A DNA stretch of 64,000 bases from Burkholderia ubonensis (GTDB lineage Bacteria > Pseudomonadota > Gammaproteobacteria > Burkholderiales > Burkholderiaceae): assembly GCF_001718695.1 (NCBI RefSeq), contig NZ_CP013420.1, positions 2,790,001 through 2,854,000 of the forward strand, in the 5' to 3' direction. The notes beneath the pieces are model-generated. The model was not told the DNA's origin and searched no databases. It worked only from the letters and a program-made list of their open reading frames with translations. Each line of letters begins with the position of its first letter. Positions within the stretch are counted from its first letter, which is position 1. The position numbers were made by a program, and so were the translations under genes. Shown one piece after another: positions 40,014 through 49,719 of the stretch.

Positions 40014-40304
40014 TCACGGCAGCGCCGGCAGGACGACGCCCGGCGCCGCGCGCGTCATCCGGAATTCGGTCACGCGGTAGTTCGCGAGGCCTTCGGTGAC
40101 GAACGGGTCGGTCTGCAGGATCGCTTCCAGTTCGTCGCGATCGATGCGCGCCGCGAGGATCATGCCGCCGTCGCGCGGCACCTTCGGCCCCGCCGCGATG
40201 AAAATCCCCTTGTCCAGCAGCGGCTGCAGATACGCGCGATGGCGCTCGAGCGCGTCGTCGATGCGATCGAGCGGCGCGGTGTAGTGAATGTCGATGACGT
40301 ACAT
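40014..40304 (-). CDS. YciI family protein
   Basis: 96 residues from ATG 40304 (MYVIDIHYTAPLDRIDDALE). It is a small ferredoxin-like fold: HRAYLQPLLDKGIFIAAGPK and DPFVTEGLANYRVTEFRMT match YciI/muconolactone isomerase-like proteins, with conserved His and Asp. Function is unclear. It converges with the Sco gene and diverges from the chemoreceptor. Confidence 0.85.
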   Translation of the reverse strand: MYVIDIHYTAPLDRIDDALERHRAYLQPLLDKGIFIAAGPKVPRDGGMILAARIDRDELEAILQTDPFVTEGLANYRVTEFRMTRAAPGVVLPALP

Positions 40305-40496
40305 GAGTGGCCTAGGAAAGTCGCCGGGGCGCGGTGCGCCGGCCAGGCGATCTTGTAGCACAGGCCGCGTTGCGTGTCGCGTTGCATTCAAGTTGCAAGC
40401 GTCGCTGCCGTCATTACGTGTGCAATCGATTGCGCGCGGCGGGCCGTTCGCGCGCGCGTTGCGTCACCCATCGACATCGATAACAAGGCACGCACG

Positions 40497-42084
40497 ATGA
40501 GCAGAATGAGTTTGAACCGCAAGCTGTGGCTCGCACTGGCGCTGGTATGGGTCGGCCTGCTGGGCGTCGGCGCATGGAGCGCGTTCGAGACGCGCGCGAC
40601 GATGCTCGCGGAGCGCAAGGAAGGCATGGCAAATCTCGTCGAGGCGGCGGCCGGCATCGCGAAGTAAGTCGTACTACGCACTCGCGCAGGCCGGCACGCT
40701 GCCCGAGGCCGACGCGAAGCGCGATGCGCTCGCGAGCCTCGCCGCGATGCGCTACGGCGAGTCGGGCTACGTGTTCGTGATGGATTCGAAGCCGGTCGTG
40801 CTGATGCACCCGACGCTGCCGAAGCTGGTCGGCACGCAGGTCGGCGACTACAAGGACCCGGACGGCAAGCCGCTGTTCGTGACGATCCTGAACGCCGCGA
40901 AGGCCACCGGCAGCGGTTTCGCCGAATATCGCGGGCGCCTGCCGAACAGCGAGACCGCGGTGCCGAAGATCAGCTACGTCACGCGCTTCGCGCCGTGGGA
41001 CTGGAACATCTCGAGCGGCGTGTACGTGAAGGACATCGATACCGTCTACTACGAGACGCTGCTCGGCCACCTCGCCGTGGTGCTCGTGATCGGCCTCGTG
41101 ATCACCGCGGCGATGGTCGTGATCATCCGCAACGTGCGCGGCAGCCTCGGCGGCGAGCCGGACGAAGCCGCGGCGCTTGCGGCGCGCATCGCGGGCGGCG
41201 ACCTGACGCAGCCGGTGCCGGTGCGCGCAGGCGACCGCACGAGCATGATGGCGGCGATGCATGCGATGCAGGATCGCCTGCAGGCGACGATCGGCGGCAT
41301 CCGCCAGTCGGCCGAATCGATCGCGTCGGCGAGCCGCCAGATCGCATCCGGCAACGACGACCTGTCGCAGCGCACCGAGGAGCAGGCGGCGTCGCTGGAG
41401 GAGACGGCGGCGAGCATGGAGCAGCTGACCGCGACCGTGAAGCAGAACGCCGACAACGCGCGGCAGGCGAGCGGGCTCGCGAACAACGCGTCGGACATCG
41501 CGCGCGCCGGGCACGACGTCGTGAATCGCGTGATCGGCACGATGGGCGAGATCGACGACAGTTCGCGCAAGATCGCCGACATCATCGGCGTGATCGAAGG
41601 CATCGCGTTCCAGACCAACATCCTCGCGCTGAACGCGGCGGTCGAGGCGGCGCGCGCGGGCGAGCAGGGCCGCGGCTTCGCGGTGGTCGCGGGCGAAGTG
41701 CGCTCGCTCGCGCAGCGCAGCGCGACGGCCGCGAAGGAGATTCGCGCGCTGATCGTCGATTCGGTCGATCGGGTGCGCAACGGCTCGACGCTGGTCGGCC
41801 AGGCCGGTACGACGATGGGCGAGATCCTGCAGGCGGTCGCGCGCGTGACGGACATCATGGGCGAGATCGCGGCGGCGTCCGAGGAGCAGGCGAGCGGCAT
41901 CACGCAGGTCGGCCGGGCGGTCACGCAGATGGACCAGGTGACGCAGCAGAACGCGGCGCTCGTCGAGGAAGCGTCCGCGGCCGCCGCGTTGCTGCAGGAG
42001 CAGGCTGCGCGGCTGCGCGACGCGGTGGGGGCGTTCCGGGTCGGCGACGCCGGCGCGGCGCGCACCCGGCCGTCCCCCGCATAG
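40497..42084 (+). pseudogene. methyl-accepting chemotaxis protein, interrupted by a 4-bp tandem duplication
   Basis: The gene starts [20 protein letters not shown] (first membrane helix) and runs to ..GIAK at 40664, where a tandem AAGTAAGT (40662-40669) creates an in-frame TAA and shifts the frame. Removing one AAGT restores a continuous 527-residue receptor: SYYALAQAG.. , a single-Cache sensor ([20 protein letters not shown]), second helix ([19 protein letters not shown]), HAMP region and a signalling domain with the hairpin tip [20 protein letters not shown]. As read, only a 56-residue fragment or a distal re-start at 40747 could be made. It may be a true null allele or a sequencing error. 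Confidence 0.85.
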
Positions 42085-42210
42085 CGCATACCCATATGAG
42101 CGGGATGTATTTCACTTCCCGCCGATCCTGTGACACCATTTGCCCCTTTCCGCGAGCCGGGACATACCCGCATCGCGCCCTTTTATAGTTAGCAAGAAGG
42201 CGAGAAACAG

Positions 42211-43026
42211 ATGAAGCGTCGCAGTCTCCTGAAAGTGTTTTCCGTGCTGGCAACCGGCGCCGCGCTGACGATGTCGGCGGGTGCGCATGCCGAGGACAAG
42301 GTGATCAAGGTCGGCACGGTGGCCGGTCCGGACGCGGAAGTGTGGCAGGTCGTGCAGAAGGTCGCGAAGGAGAAGGAAGGCCTGAACGTGAAGGTCATCG
42401 AGTTCAACGACTACGTGCAGCCGAACGCGGCGCTCGACGCGGGCGACCTCGACGCGAACAGCTTCCAGCACCAGCCGTACCTCGACAGCCAGGTGAAGCA
42501 GCGCGGCTACAAGCTCGTCAGCGCGGGCCTGACCTACATCTCGCCGATCGGCGTCTACTCGAAGAAGGTCAAGGCGCTGAAGGACCTGCCGCAAGGCGCG
42601 AAGCTCGCGGTGCCGAACGATCCGTCGAACGAGAACCGCGCGCTGCTGCTGCTGCAGGCGCAGGGCGTGATCAAGCTGAAGGCGGGCGCGGGCACGGGCG
42701 GCAACAACGCGACGGTGCTCGACATCGCCGACAACCCGAAGAAGCTGAAGATCTCCGAGCTGGACGCGGCGCAACTGCCGCGCGTGCTGTCGGACGTCGA
42801 CGCGGCCGTGATCAACACGAACTACGCGATCGCCGCGAACCTGCAGCCGACCAAGGACGCGATCGCGCTCGAATCGCTGACGAGCCCGTACGCGAACCTG
42901 ATCGCGGTGCGCGCGAAGGACAAGGACCAGCCGTGGGTGAAGAAGCTGGTCAAGGCGTACCAGTCGACGGAAGTGCGGGAATTCATCAAGAAGCAGTTCA
43001 AGGGCTCGATGGTCGCGTCGTTCTGA
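42211..43026 (+). CDS. metQ: MetQ/NlpA family methionine ABC transporter substrate-binding protein
   Basis: 271 residues. MKRRSLLKVFSVLATGAAL is a signal peptide ending AHA-ED; it has no lipobox cysteine, unlike E. coli MetQ. The mature part has KVGTVAGPDAEVWQVVQKVA, EFNDYVQPNAALDAGDLDAN, QHQPYLDSQVKQRGY and AVINTNYAIAANLQPTKDAI, all typical. Binding of D/L-methionine in the periplasm is expected. The transporter genes metN and metI are not adjacent. Confidence 0.9.
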   Translation: MKRRSLLKVFSVLATGAALTMSAGAHAEDKVIKVGTVAGPDAEVWQVVQKVAKEKEGLNVKVIEFNDYVQPNAALDAGDLDANSFQHQPYLDSQVKQRGYKLVSAGLTYISPIGVYSKKVKALKDLPQGAKLAVPNDPSNENRALLLLQAQGVIKLKAGAGTGGNNATVLDIADNPKKLKISELDAAQLPRVLSDVDAAVINTNYAIAANLQPTKDAIALESLTSPYANLIAVRAKDKDQPWVKKLVKAYQSTEVREFIKKQFKGSMVASF

Positions 43027-43056
43027 ACGCCGCACACCGGTCCGATTGCCGACCCG

Positions 43057-43085
43057 AAGGGCCTGCCGCGCGCAGGCCCTTTTTC
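43057..43085 (+). terminator. intrinsic terminator of metQ
   Basis: AAGGGCCTGC (43057-43066) pairs with GCAGGCCCTT (43072-43081) and is followed by TTT. Confidence 0.8.
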
Positions 43086-43200
43086 ATTGGGGCGGGTGCT
43101 GGCCCGTGGCCGCTGGCGGCGCGTGCGGCATGCGCTGCGTTCATCTGACGAAAGGCCGGTTTCGTGCCGAGACTGTGCGACGCGAGCGCATTGCCATATA

Positions 43201-43216
43201 CTGTATATCCATACAG
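43201..43216. promoter_or_regulatory. LexA (SOS) box of the imuA-imuB-dnaE2 cassette
   Basis: CTGTATATCCATACAG matches the CTGT-N8-ACAG consensus exactly, 14 bp before the imuA ATG. It should place the cassette under SOS control. Confidence 0.9.
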
Positions 43217-43230
43217 TTGTGGGTGGCATC

Positions 43231-43938
43231 ATGCTCGCATCCTCCATTTCTCCTGAATCCCTTCATCCGTCGCTCTGGCGCGGCTCGCAGCTCGCGCGCG
43301 GCGGTCCGCGCACGATCGACACGGGTTTCGCGTCGCTGTCCGCCGAGCTGCCGGGCGGCGGCTGGCCGGTCGGCGGGCTCGTCGAGCTGCTGGCCGCGCA
43401 GCCGGGTTGCGGCGAGATGCGGCTGCTCGCGCCCGCGCTCGCGCACACCGTCAGCGCCCGTCGGCCGCTCGCGCTCGTCGCGCCGCCGCGCTCGCCGCAT
43501 GCGACCGCGCTCGCCGGTCTCGGCGTGCCGGCCGACGCGCTGCTGTGGCTGCGCGCCGGCAGCCGCACGGACGCGCTGTGGGCCGCCGAGCAGGCGCTCA
43601 AGACCGGCTGCTGCGGTGCGTTGCTGCTCTGGCAGGATGCGCGGCCCGATGCGCTGCGACGCCTGCATCTCGCGGCCGCGCGCACGGGCGACACGCTGTT
43701 CGTGATGCTGCGCCCGCTGCAGGCCGCGCGGCAGCCGTCGCCCGCCGTGCTGCGCGTCGCGCTGCATCCCGTGCCGGGCGGCGTGTCGCTCGACATCGTC
43801 AAGCGTCGCGGGCCCGCGCGCGGCGAGCCGCTCGTGCTCGACCTGCCGTCGCCCATCGTGGAGAGCCGCTATGCGCGTCTTGCTCGGCATCCATCTGCCG
43901 CTTCTGCCGCTCGACGTGTGCGCCCCGCCGCCGTCTGA
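43231..43938 (+). CDS. imuA: translesion synthesis accessory protein ImuA
   Basis: 235 residues from ATG 43231. RecA/SulA-like protein: SLSAELPGGGWPVGGLVELL resembles the N-terminal RecA fold entry, with LFVMLRPLQAA and a basic tail. ImuA works with ImuB and DnaE2 in damage-induced mutagenesis. A perfect LexA box precedes it, and imuB overlaps its 3' end by 68 bp. Confidence 0.88.
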   Translation: MLASSISPESLHPSLWRGSQLARGGPRTIDTGFASLSAELPGGGWPVGGLVELLAAQPGCGEMRLLAPALAHTVSARRPLALVAPPRSPHATALAGLGVPADALLWLRAGSRTDALWAAEQALKTGCCGALLLWQDARPDALRRLHLAAARTGDTLFVMLRPLQAARQPSPAVLRVALHPVPGGVSLDIVKRRGPARGEPLVLDLPSPIVESRYARLARHPSAASAARRVRPAAV

Positions 43939-45354
43939 CGGCGAGGCCGGCTGCGCGGTGCTCGAGCAGGGCGTCGTGCTGATCGCCGACGCGGCCGCGC
44001 ACCGGCAGGGCGTGCGCGCGGGCATGAAGCGCGGCGGCGTGCTGACGCTCGCGCCCGACACGCAGCTCGTCGAGCGCGATCCCGCGCGCGAGGCCGATGC
44101 GCTGCGCGCGGTCGCGCTCGCGCTGCTGCGTTTCTCGCCGTGCGTCGCGCTCGACGACGAAGCGACGCTCGTCGTCGACGTCGGCCCGAGCCTGCGCCTG
44201 TTCGGCGGCCTGCCGTCGCTGTGCCGCCAGGTGCGCGCGACGCTCGCGGCGCTCGGCTATGCGGCGCGCCTGTCCGCCGCGCCGACGGGGCGCGGCGCGT
44301 GGCTGCTCGCGCGCGCGTCGGCCCGCTCGCGCAGCCGGCGCCGGGTGGCCGGCCATGCGTCGCTCGTCCGCGCGCTCGACGCGCTGCCGTGCGTGCTGCT
44401 GCCCGACGCGCGTCCGTATGCGGACTGGTTCGACGGCCTCGGCTGCCGCACGCTGGCCGATCTGCGCGGCCTGCCGCGCGCGGGGCTGCAGCGCCGCTGC
44501 GGTCCCGCGCTGCTGGCCGCGCTCGACCGCGCATACGGCGATGCGGTCGAGCCGCTTGCGTGGATGCCGGTGCCGCCCGTGTTCGACGTGCGGCTCGAAT
44601 TGCCGGAGCGCGTCGAATATGCGGAAGCCGTGCTGTTCGCCGCGCGACGGCTCGTCGTGCAGCTGTGCGGCTGGCTGGCCGCGCGGCAGCTGTCGCTGGC
44701 CGCGATGACGTTCGGCCTCGAGCACGAGCGCGGCCGCCAGGCGGTGCCGCCGACGTCGCTCGAGCTCGCGTTCGCGGCGCCCGCGCGCGACGACGCGCAC
44801 TTCATGCGGCTGCTCGGCGAGCGGCTTGCCCGCGTCGAGCTGCCCGCCGCGGTGATCGCGGTGCGCCTGACGGCCACGCGCGTCGAGTCGGTCGCGCCGC
44901 CGGCCGATGATCTGTTTCCCGAGCCGGGCGGCACGCGCGAGACGCGTGCGCGGCTCATCGAGCTGCTGGTCGCGCGGCTTGGCGCGGAGAACGTGCTGCG
45001 CGCGGCGCCCGTCGCCGATTACCGGCCCGAGGCCGCGAACCGCTGGCTGCCGCTCGACGCGCCGGCCGGCAACCGTGCGCCGGCCTGCCGGCCGCGCCGC
45101 CGCGTCCCGTGTGGCTGCTGGCCGAGCCGCAGCCGCTGCTGATGCGCGAGGACCGGCCGGTGTTTGGCACGCCGCTCAGGAAGATGTCGTCGGCCGAACG
45201 GATCGATGCGGGGTGGTTCGACGGCCAGCGTGAGAGGCGTGATTACTACGTTGCGCAGGACGAAGCCGGCGCGTGCTACTGGATCTTTCAGGAACTGCCG
45301 AGCGGAAGCAGCGGGACCGAACCGCGCTGGTTCCTGCACGGCTTGTTCGGATGA
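43871..45354 (+). pseudogene. imuB: Y-family polymerase-like protein ImuB, frameshifted near the 3' end
   Basis: The first frame runs from MRVLLGIHLPLLPLDVCAP to a stop at 45142, but from about 45085 its sequence becomes arginine/cysteine-rich nonsense. The expected C-terminus (PAAPPRPVWLLAEPQPLLMR, then GWFDGQRERRDYYVAQDEAG and a WFLHGLFG end) continues in the next frame to 45354. One missing base between about 45075 and 45100 would restore a 494-residue protein, the normal family length. ImuB is a catalytically dead Y-family protein that links ImuA, DnaE2 and the beta clamp. Loss of the last 80 residues would affect the partner-binding tail. A sequencing error in this GC-rich stretch is possible. 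Confidence 0.85.
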
Positions 45355-48300
45355 ATGGCGATGGCTGCGGAATTCAAGGTTCTTCCCGACTATGTGGAGC
45401 TGTTCTGCCGGTCGAACTTCTCGTTCCTGCATGGCGCGTCACATGCGGAGGAGCTGGTCGAGCGTGCGGTGGAGCTTGGCTACCGTGGTATTGCGATCAC
45501 CGACGAATGCTCGCTCGCGGGCGCGCCGCGGATGCATGTCGCGGCCAAGGCGAAAGGGCTGCCGCTGATCGTCGGCGCGTACTTCGAGGTGACGCCGGAT
45601 GACGTTTCGCCCGGCCACGATCCGGGCCCCGGCGCGTTCGGGCTCGTGCTGCTCGCGCAGAACCGCGAGGGCTACGGCAACCTGTCGGAGCTGATCTCGT
45701 GGCGGCGGATGGCATCGCCGAAGGGCACGTACAGGCTGACGGCGCGAATGTTGTCGAGACCGCCCGAAGAATTCGCGCACCTGCGCGGGATGCCAGGCTG
45801 CTTCGCGATTCTCGTTCCCGCCTATCCGGTGCGCGCGGATGTGCTCGATGCGCAGGTCGCGTGGTTTCGCGCGACGTTCGGCGAACGGGCGCGGCTCGGG
45901 CTCGTGCAACTGCAGCGCGCGCTCGACGGCGCGCAGCGCGAGGAGATTCGTATGGCCGGCGCACGGCGTGAAGTGCGCGTCGTCGCGCTCGGCGATGTGA
46001 CGATGCATCGACGTTCGTGCAAGCGGTTGCAGGACACGATGACGGCGATCCGGCTCGGGATGCCGGTTTCGGAGTGCGGGTATGCACTCGCGCCGAACGC
46101 GGAGCAGCATTTGCGCTGGCGGCGGCAGATCGCGCAGTTGTTTTCGCCGGACGAGATCGCGCAGACGTGCGCGATTCTCGATGCGTGTCACTTCGAACTC
46201 GACTCGCTGCGCTACGAGTATCCCGACGAGATCGTGCCGAAGGGGCACACGCCGACGAGCTATCTGGAGCAGGAAACCAGGGCAGGGGCGGCCGAGCGCT
46301 ATCCGCAGGGTGTGCCGGAGAAAGTGGAGAAGCAGATCCGCCATGAGCTCGACCTGATCGCCAGGCTGAGCTACGAACCGTTCTTCCTGACCGTCTACGA
46401 CATCGTCAAATACGCGCGCAGCCAGAACATCCTGTGCCAGGGGCGCGGCTCGGCGGCGAATTCGGTCGTCTGTTATTGCCTCGGCATCACCGAGGTGAAT
46501 CCCGAGCAGAGCACGATGCTGTTCGAGCGCTTCATCAGCGCGGAGCGCGGGGAGCCGCCCGACATCGACGTCGACTTCGAGCATCAGCGCCGGGAAGAGG
46601 TGATTCAGCACATCTACAGAAAATACGGCAAGGACCGCGCGGCGCTCGCGGCCGCCGTGTCGACGTATCGTCCGCGCGGCGTGCTGCGCGAAACCGGCAA
46701 GGCGCTCGGCGTCGATCCGATGCTGATCGACCGCGTCGCGAAGGGGCACCGCTGGTTCGACGGCAGCCGCGATCTGCTTCAGCAGTTCGCGACGGTCGGG
46801 CTCGATCCCGATACGCCGCTGATCCGCGCGTGGGCCGATCTTGCCGCGCGGCTGCTCAATTTTCCGCGCCATCTGTCGCAGCACTCGGGCGGCTTCGTGA
46901 TCAGCCGCGGCAAGCTCACCCGGCTCGTGCCCGTCGAGAACGCGGCGATGGACGGCCGTCGCGTGATCCAGTGGGACAAGGACGACCTCGAAGCGCTCGG
47001 ACTGATGAAGGTCGACGTGCTGGCGCTCGGCATGCTGTCGGCGCTGCACCGCGCATTCGACCTGCGCACCGCGTGGCGCGGGCCGCCGGAGCCGGACGGC
47101 AAGCCGTTCACGCTGAAGCACATTCCGCAGGATGACGAAGCGACCTACGACATGATCTGCCGCGCCGACACGGTCGGCGTGTTCCAGATCGAATCGCGCG
47201 CGCAGATGTCGATGCTGCCGCGTTTGCGGCCGCGCACTTACTACGATCTGGTGATCGAGGTCGCGATCGTGCGGCCGGGGCCGATCCAGGGCGGCGCGGT
47301 GCATCCCTACCTGAAACGGCGGCAGGGGCTCGAAAAGGTCAGTTACCCGAAGGAGGATCTGAAGCCGGCGCTCGAACGCACGCAGGGCGTGCCGATCTTC
47401 CAGGAGCAGGTGATGCAGGTCGCGATGATCGCGGCGGGCTTCACGCCCGGCGAAGCCGACGAGTTGCGGCGCGCGATGGCCGCATGGAAGCGCAAGGGCA
47501 ATCTCGAGAAGTATCACCGCAAGATCGTCGACGGCATGCGCGAGCGCGACTATCCGCCCGAATTCGCCGAACAGATCTTCGAGCAGATCAAGGGCTTCGG
47601 CGATTACGGTTTCCCCGAGAGCCATGCGGCGAGCTTCGCCAAGCTGGCCTACGCGAGCAGCTGGCTCAAGTGCCACGAGCCGGCGATCTTTCTCGCCGCA
47701 TTGCTGAACAGCCAGCCGATGGGATTCTATCCGCCGTCGCAACTCGTGCAGGACGCGAAGCGGCACGGCGTGCAGGTCCTGCCGATCGACGCGACGAAGA
47801 GCGGCTGGGAGGCGTCGCTCGAAGCGCTGCCGGGCCAGCCGCGTCCACATGGACAGCCGGCCGTGCGGCTCGGCCTGTCGCTCGTGCGCGGCCTCGGCGA
47901 AGCCGCCGCGCGCCGGATCGAAGCCGCGCGCGCGGCCGGTCCGTTCGAAAACGTCGACGCACTCGCGCGCCGCGCGCAACTCGAACGCCGCGATCTCGAA
48001 GCGCTCGCCGCCGCGAACGCGCTAGCGACGCTCGCCGGGCATCGCCGCGATGCGCTGTGGCAGGCCGTCGCCGCGGCGCCGGAGCGCGACCTGCTCGCGG
48101 CCGCGCCGATCGACGAGCCCGAGATGCCCGCGCTCGGCGCGCCGTCGGAGGCCGACGACGTCCTCGCCGATTACCACACCACCGGCCTCACGCTGAACCG
48201 CCATCCCGTCGCCCTGCTGCGGCCCGCGCTGCGCGAGCGGCGGCTGTCGTCCGCGGCCGAGCTGCGCGACCGCCCCGACGGCCGGCTCGCGCGCGCCTGC

Positions 48301-48564
48301 GGGCTCGTGACCGCCCGCCAGATGCCGGGCACCGCGAAAGGCGTGATGTTCATGACGCTCGAGGACGAAACGGGCTGCGTGAACCTGATCGTCCGGCCCG
48401 AGTTGCTCGCGCGGCAGCGCCGCGAGACGCTCGATGCGCGGCTGCTCGCGGCGTCGGGCGTCTGGCAGGTCGTGAGCGACGTGCGGCACCTCGTCGCGCA
48501 GCATTTCGAGGACCTGACGCCGCTGCTCGGCGGCCTGCGCACGTCGAGCCGCGAGTTCCACTGA
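45355..48564 (+). CDS. dnaE2: error-prone DNA polymerase DnaE2 (ImuC)
   Basis: 1069 residues, ATG immediately after the imuB stop. PHP domain at the N-terminus (ELFCRSNFSFLHGASHAEEL, GIAITDECSLAG); polymerase core with the catalytic aspartates in PPDIDVDFEHQRREEV and GRGSAANSVVCYCLGITEVN; GFGDYGFPESHAASFA helix-hairpin-helix region; C-terminal OB-like region (ARACGLVTARQMPGTAKGV, FMTLEDETG). This is the DnaE2 rather than replicative DnaE1 type. It is the mutagenic polymerase of the SOS cassette. Confidence 0.95.
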   Translation: MAMAAEFKVLPDYVELFCRSNFSFLHGASHAEELVERAVELGYRGIAITDECSLAGAPRMHVAAKAKGLPLIVGAYFEVTPDDVSPGHDPGPGAFGLVLLAQNREGYGNLSELISWRRMASPKGTYRLTARMLSRPPEEFAHLRGMPGCFAILVPAYPVRADVLDAQVAWFRATFGERARLGLVQLQRALDGAQREEIRMAGARREVRVVALGDVTMHRRSCKRLQDTMTAIRLGMPVSECGYALAPNAEQHLRWRRQIAQLFSPDEIAQTCAILDACHFELDSLRYEYPDEIVPKGHTPTSYLEQETRAGAAERYPQGVPEKVEKQIRHELDLIARLSYEPFFLTVYDIVKYARSQNILCQGRGSAANSVVCYCLGITEVNPEQSTMLFERFISAERGEPPDIDVDFEHQRREEVIQHIYRKYGKDRAALAAAVSTYRPRGVLRETGKALGVDPMLIDRVAKGHRWFDGSRDLLQQFATVGLDPDTPLIRAWADLAARLLNFPRHLSQHSGGFVISRGKLTRLVPVENAAMDGRRVIQWDKDDLEALGLMKVDVLALGMLSALHRAFDLRTAWRGPPEPDGKPFTLKHIPQDDEATYDMICRADTVGVFQIESRAQMSMLPRLRPRTYYDLVIEVAIVRPGPIQGGAVHPYLKRRQGLEKVSYPKEDLKPALERTQGVPIFQEQVMQVAMIAAGFTPGEADELRRAMAAWKRKGNLEKYHRKIVDGMRERDYPPEFAEQIFEQIKGFGDYGFPESHAASFAKLAYASSWLKCHEPAIFLAALLNSQPMGFYPPSQLVQDAKRHGVQVLPIDATKSGWEASLEALPGQPRPHGQPAVRLGLSLVRGLGEAAARRIEAARAAGPFENVDALARRAQLERRDLEALAAANALATLAGHRRDALWQAVAAAPERDLLAAAPIDEPEMPALGAPSEADDVLADYHTTGLTLNRHPVALLRPALRERRLSSAAELRDRPDGRLARACGLVTARQMPGTAKGVMFMTLEDETGCVNLIVRPELLARQRRETLDARLLAASGVWQVVSDVRHLVAQHFEDLTPLLGGLRTSSREFH

Positions 48565-48794
48565 GCATCCGCCGCCCCCGCCGCGGCCGGCGCGTTGCAC
48601 GATGCATACCAGTGCGCGGAACTGGTTCTATTCCGGTCTCACTTCAGTCGCGATTCTCCCGTCCTGATGCATCGCGAAACAGTCCCCTTGCATACCACCT
48701 CGGGTAAATCCCTATCCCGCATCACCTTGTAAACAAAGGCTTTGTTGCAGCTAAAACGCTTACGGGACAAGGCTTCCGGCGATTTCGACGACAC

Positions 48795-48835
48795 TAATAC
48801 CAGTTCGTTGACTGGTATTATGGTGGTTATATAAT
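48795..48835 (+). promoter_or_regulatory. nagR promoter with overlapping palindromic operator
   Basis: TAATACCAGT (48795-48804) and ACTGGTATTA (48811-48820) form a perfect inverted repeat with a 6-bp centre. It overlaps the -35 TTGACT (48808-48813), which is 16 bp from TATAAT (48830-48835). The ACTGGT half-site is like those bound by GntR/HutC-type NagR and DasR regulators, so autorepression by the next gene is likely. The rest of the 322-bp gap after dnaE2 shows no gene. Confidence 0.75.
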
Positions 48836-48886
48836 GCCTTCACTTTCCGACGGCCCGCGTCCGTCGTCCGACTTCCCCGGAGGCTC

Positions 48887-49621
48887 ATGGAAACCGGCTG
48901 TTCCGAACTGGCGCCCGATCCTCGCCGCGATACGCCGCTCTATCTGCAGCTCGCGCGCAATCTGGCGAGCGCGATCCACGACGGCGCATGGCAGGCCGGC
49001 GAGGCGCTGCCGTCGGAGCGGGTGCTGTCGGCGTCGGTCGGCGTGTCGCGGATCACCGCGCGGCGCGCGCTGGCGCTGCTGGTCGAGCAGGGCCTGGTCA
49101 CGCGGGCGCGCGGCGCGGGCACCTTCATTACGCCGCGCGTCACCGATCCGCTGTCGCGCCTGGTCGGCTTCACCGCGAAGATGCGCCAGCGCGGCTTCGC
49201 GCCGGATTCGGTGTGGCTGTCGCGCAAGCTGCGCGCCGCGAGCCGCGACGAGATCACCCATCTCGGCCTCGCGCCCGGCGCGCTGGTCGCGCGGCTCGAG
49301 CGGCTGCGCCGCGCGGACGGCATCGTGATGGCGGTCGAGCACTCGACGCTGCCGGCCGCGGTGGTGCCCGATCCGCACGCGCTCGGCGCGTCGCTGTACG
49401 AGCACCTCGAAGCGCGCGGCAAGGTCGTGGTGCGCGCGCTGCAGCACTTTCGCGCGGTGAACGCGACGCGCGACATCGCGAAATGGATGAAGGTGGCGCC
49501 GGGCGCGGCGCTCCTCGTGATCACGCGCATCGGCTACGGCGCCGACGAGCGCGCGATCGAAATGACCGAAACGTATTGCCGCGACGATTACTACGACTTC
49601 GTCGCCGAACTGAAACGCTGA
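48887..49621 (+). CDS. nagR: GntR family (HutC subfamily) regulator of the GlcNAc operon
   Basis: 244 residues. N-terminal winged helix (PLYLQLARNLASAIHDGAWQ, LPSERVLSASVGVSRITARR, GAGTFI) and C-terminal UTRA effector domain ending ITRIGYGADERAIEMTETYC with YYDFVAELKR. It is the first gene of the nag cluster, with a palindrome over its own promoter. Members sense glucosamine-6-phosphate or N-acetylglucosamine-6-phosphate. Symbol chosen from context. Confidence 0.85.
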   Translation: METGCSELAPDPRRDTPLYLQLARNLASAIHDGAWQAGEALPSERVLSASVGVSRITARRALALLVEQGLVTRARGAGTFITPRVTDPLSRLVGFTAKMRQRGFAPDSVWLSRKLRAASRDEITHLGLAPGALVARLERLRRADGIVMAVEHSTLPAAVVPDPHALGASLYEHLEARGKVVVRALQHFRAVNATRDIAKWMKVAPGAALLVITRIGYGADERAIEMTETYCRDDYYDFVAELKR

Positions 49622-49719
49622 CGCGGGAGACTGCACCGGCGCGCGACGACCGGCGCACCCTGCGGATTTTGCACATCGCGACGCGGCTCGCCGCGTCACC
49701 AGATCATCAAGAGAATGTC

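Noticed and set aside
40747..42084. Complete chemoreceptor starting at the internal ATG 40747
   Set aside because: It would lack the first membrane helix and part of the sensor domain; the upstream fragment aligns as the missing start, so a frameshift is the better reading.
45109..45354. Independent 81-codon gene starting with GTG before dnaE2
   Set aside because: Its sequence is the expected C-terminus of ImuB, so it is the tail of a frameshifted gene and not a separate one.
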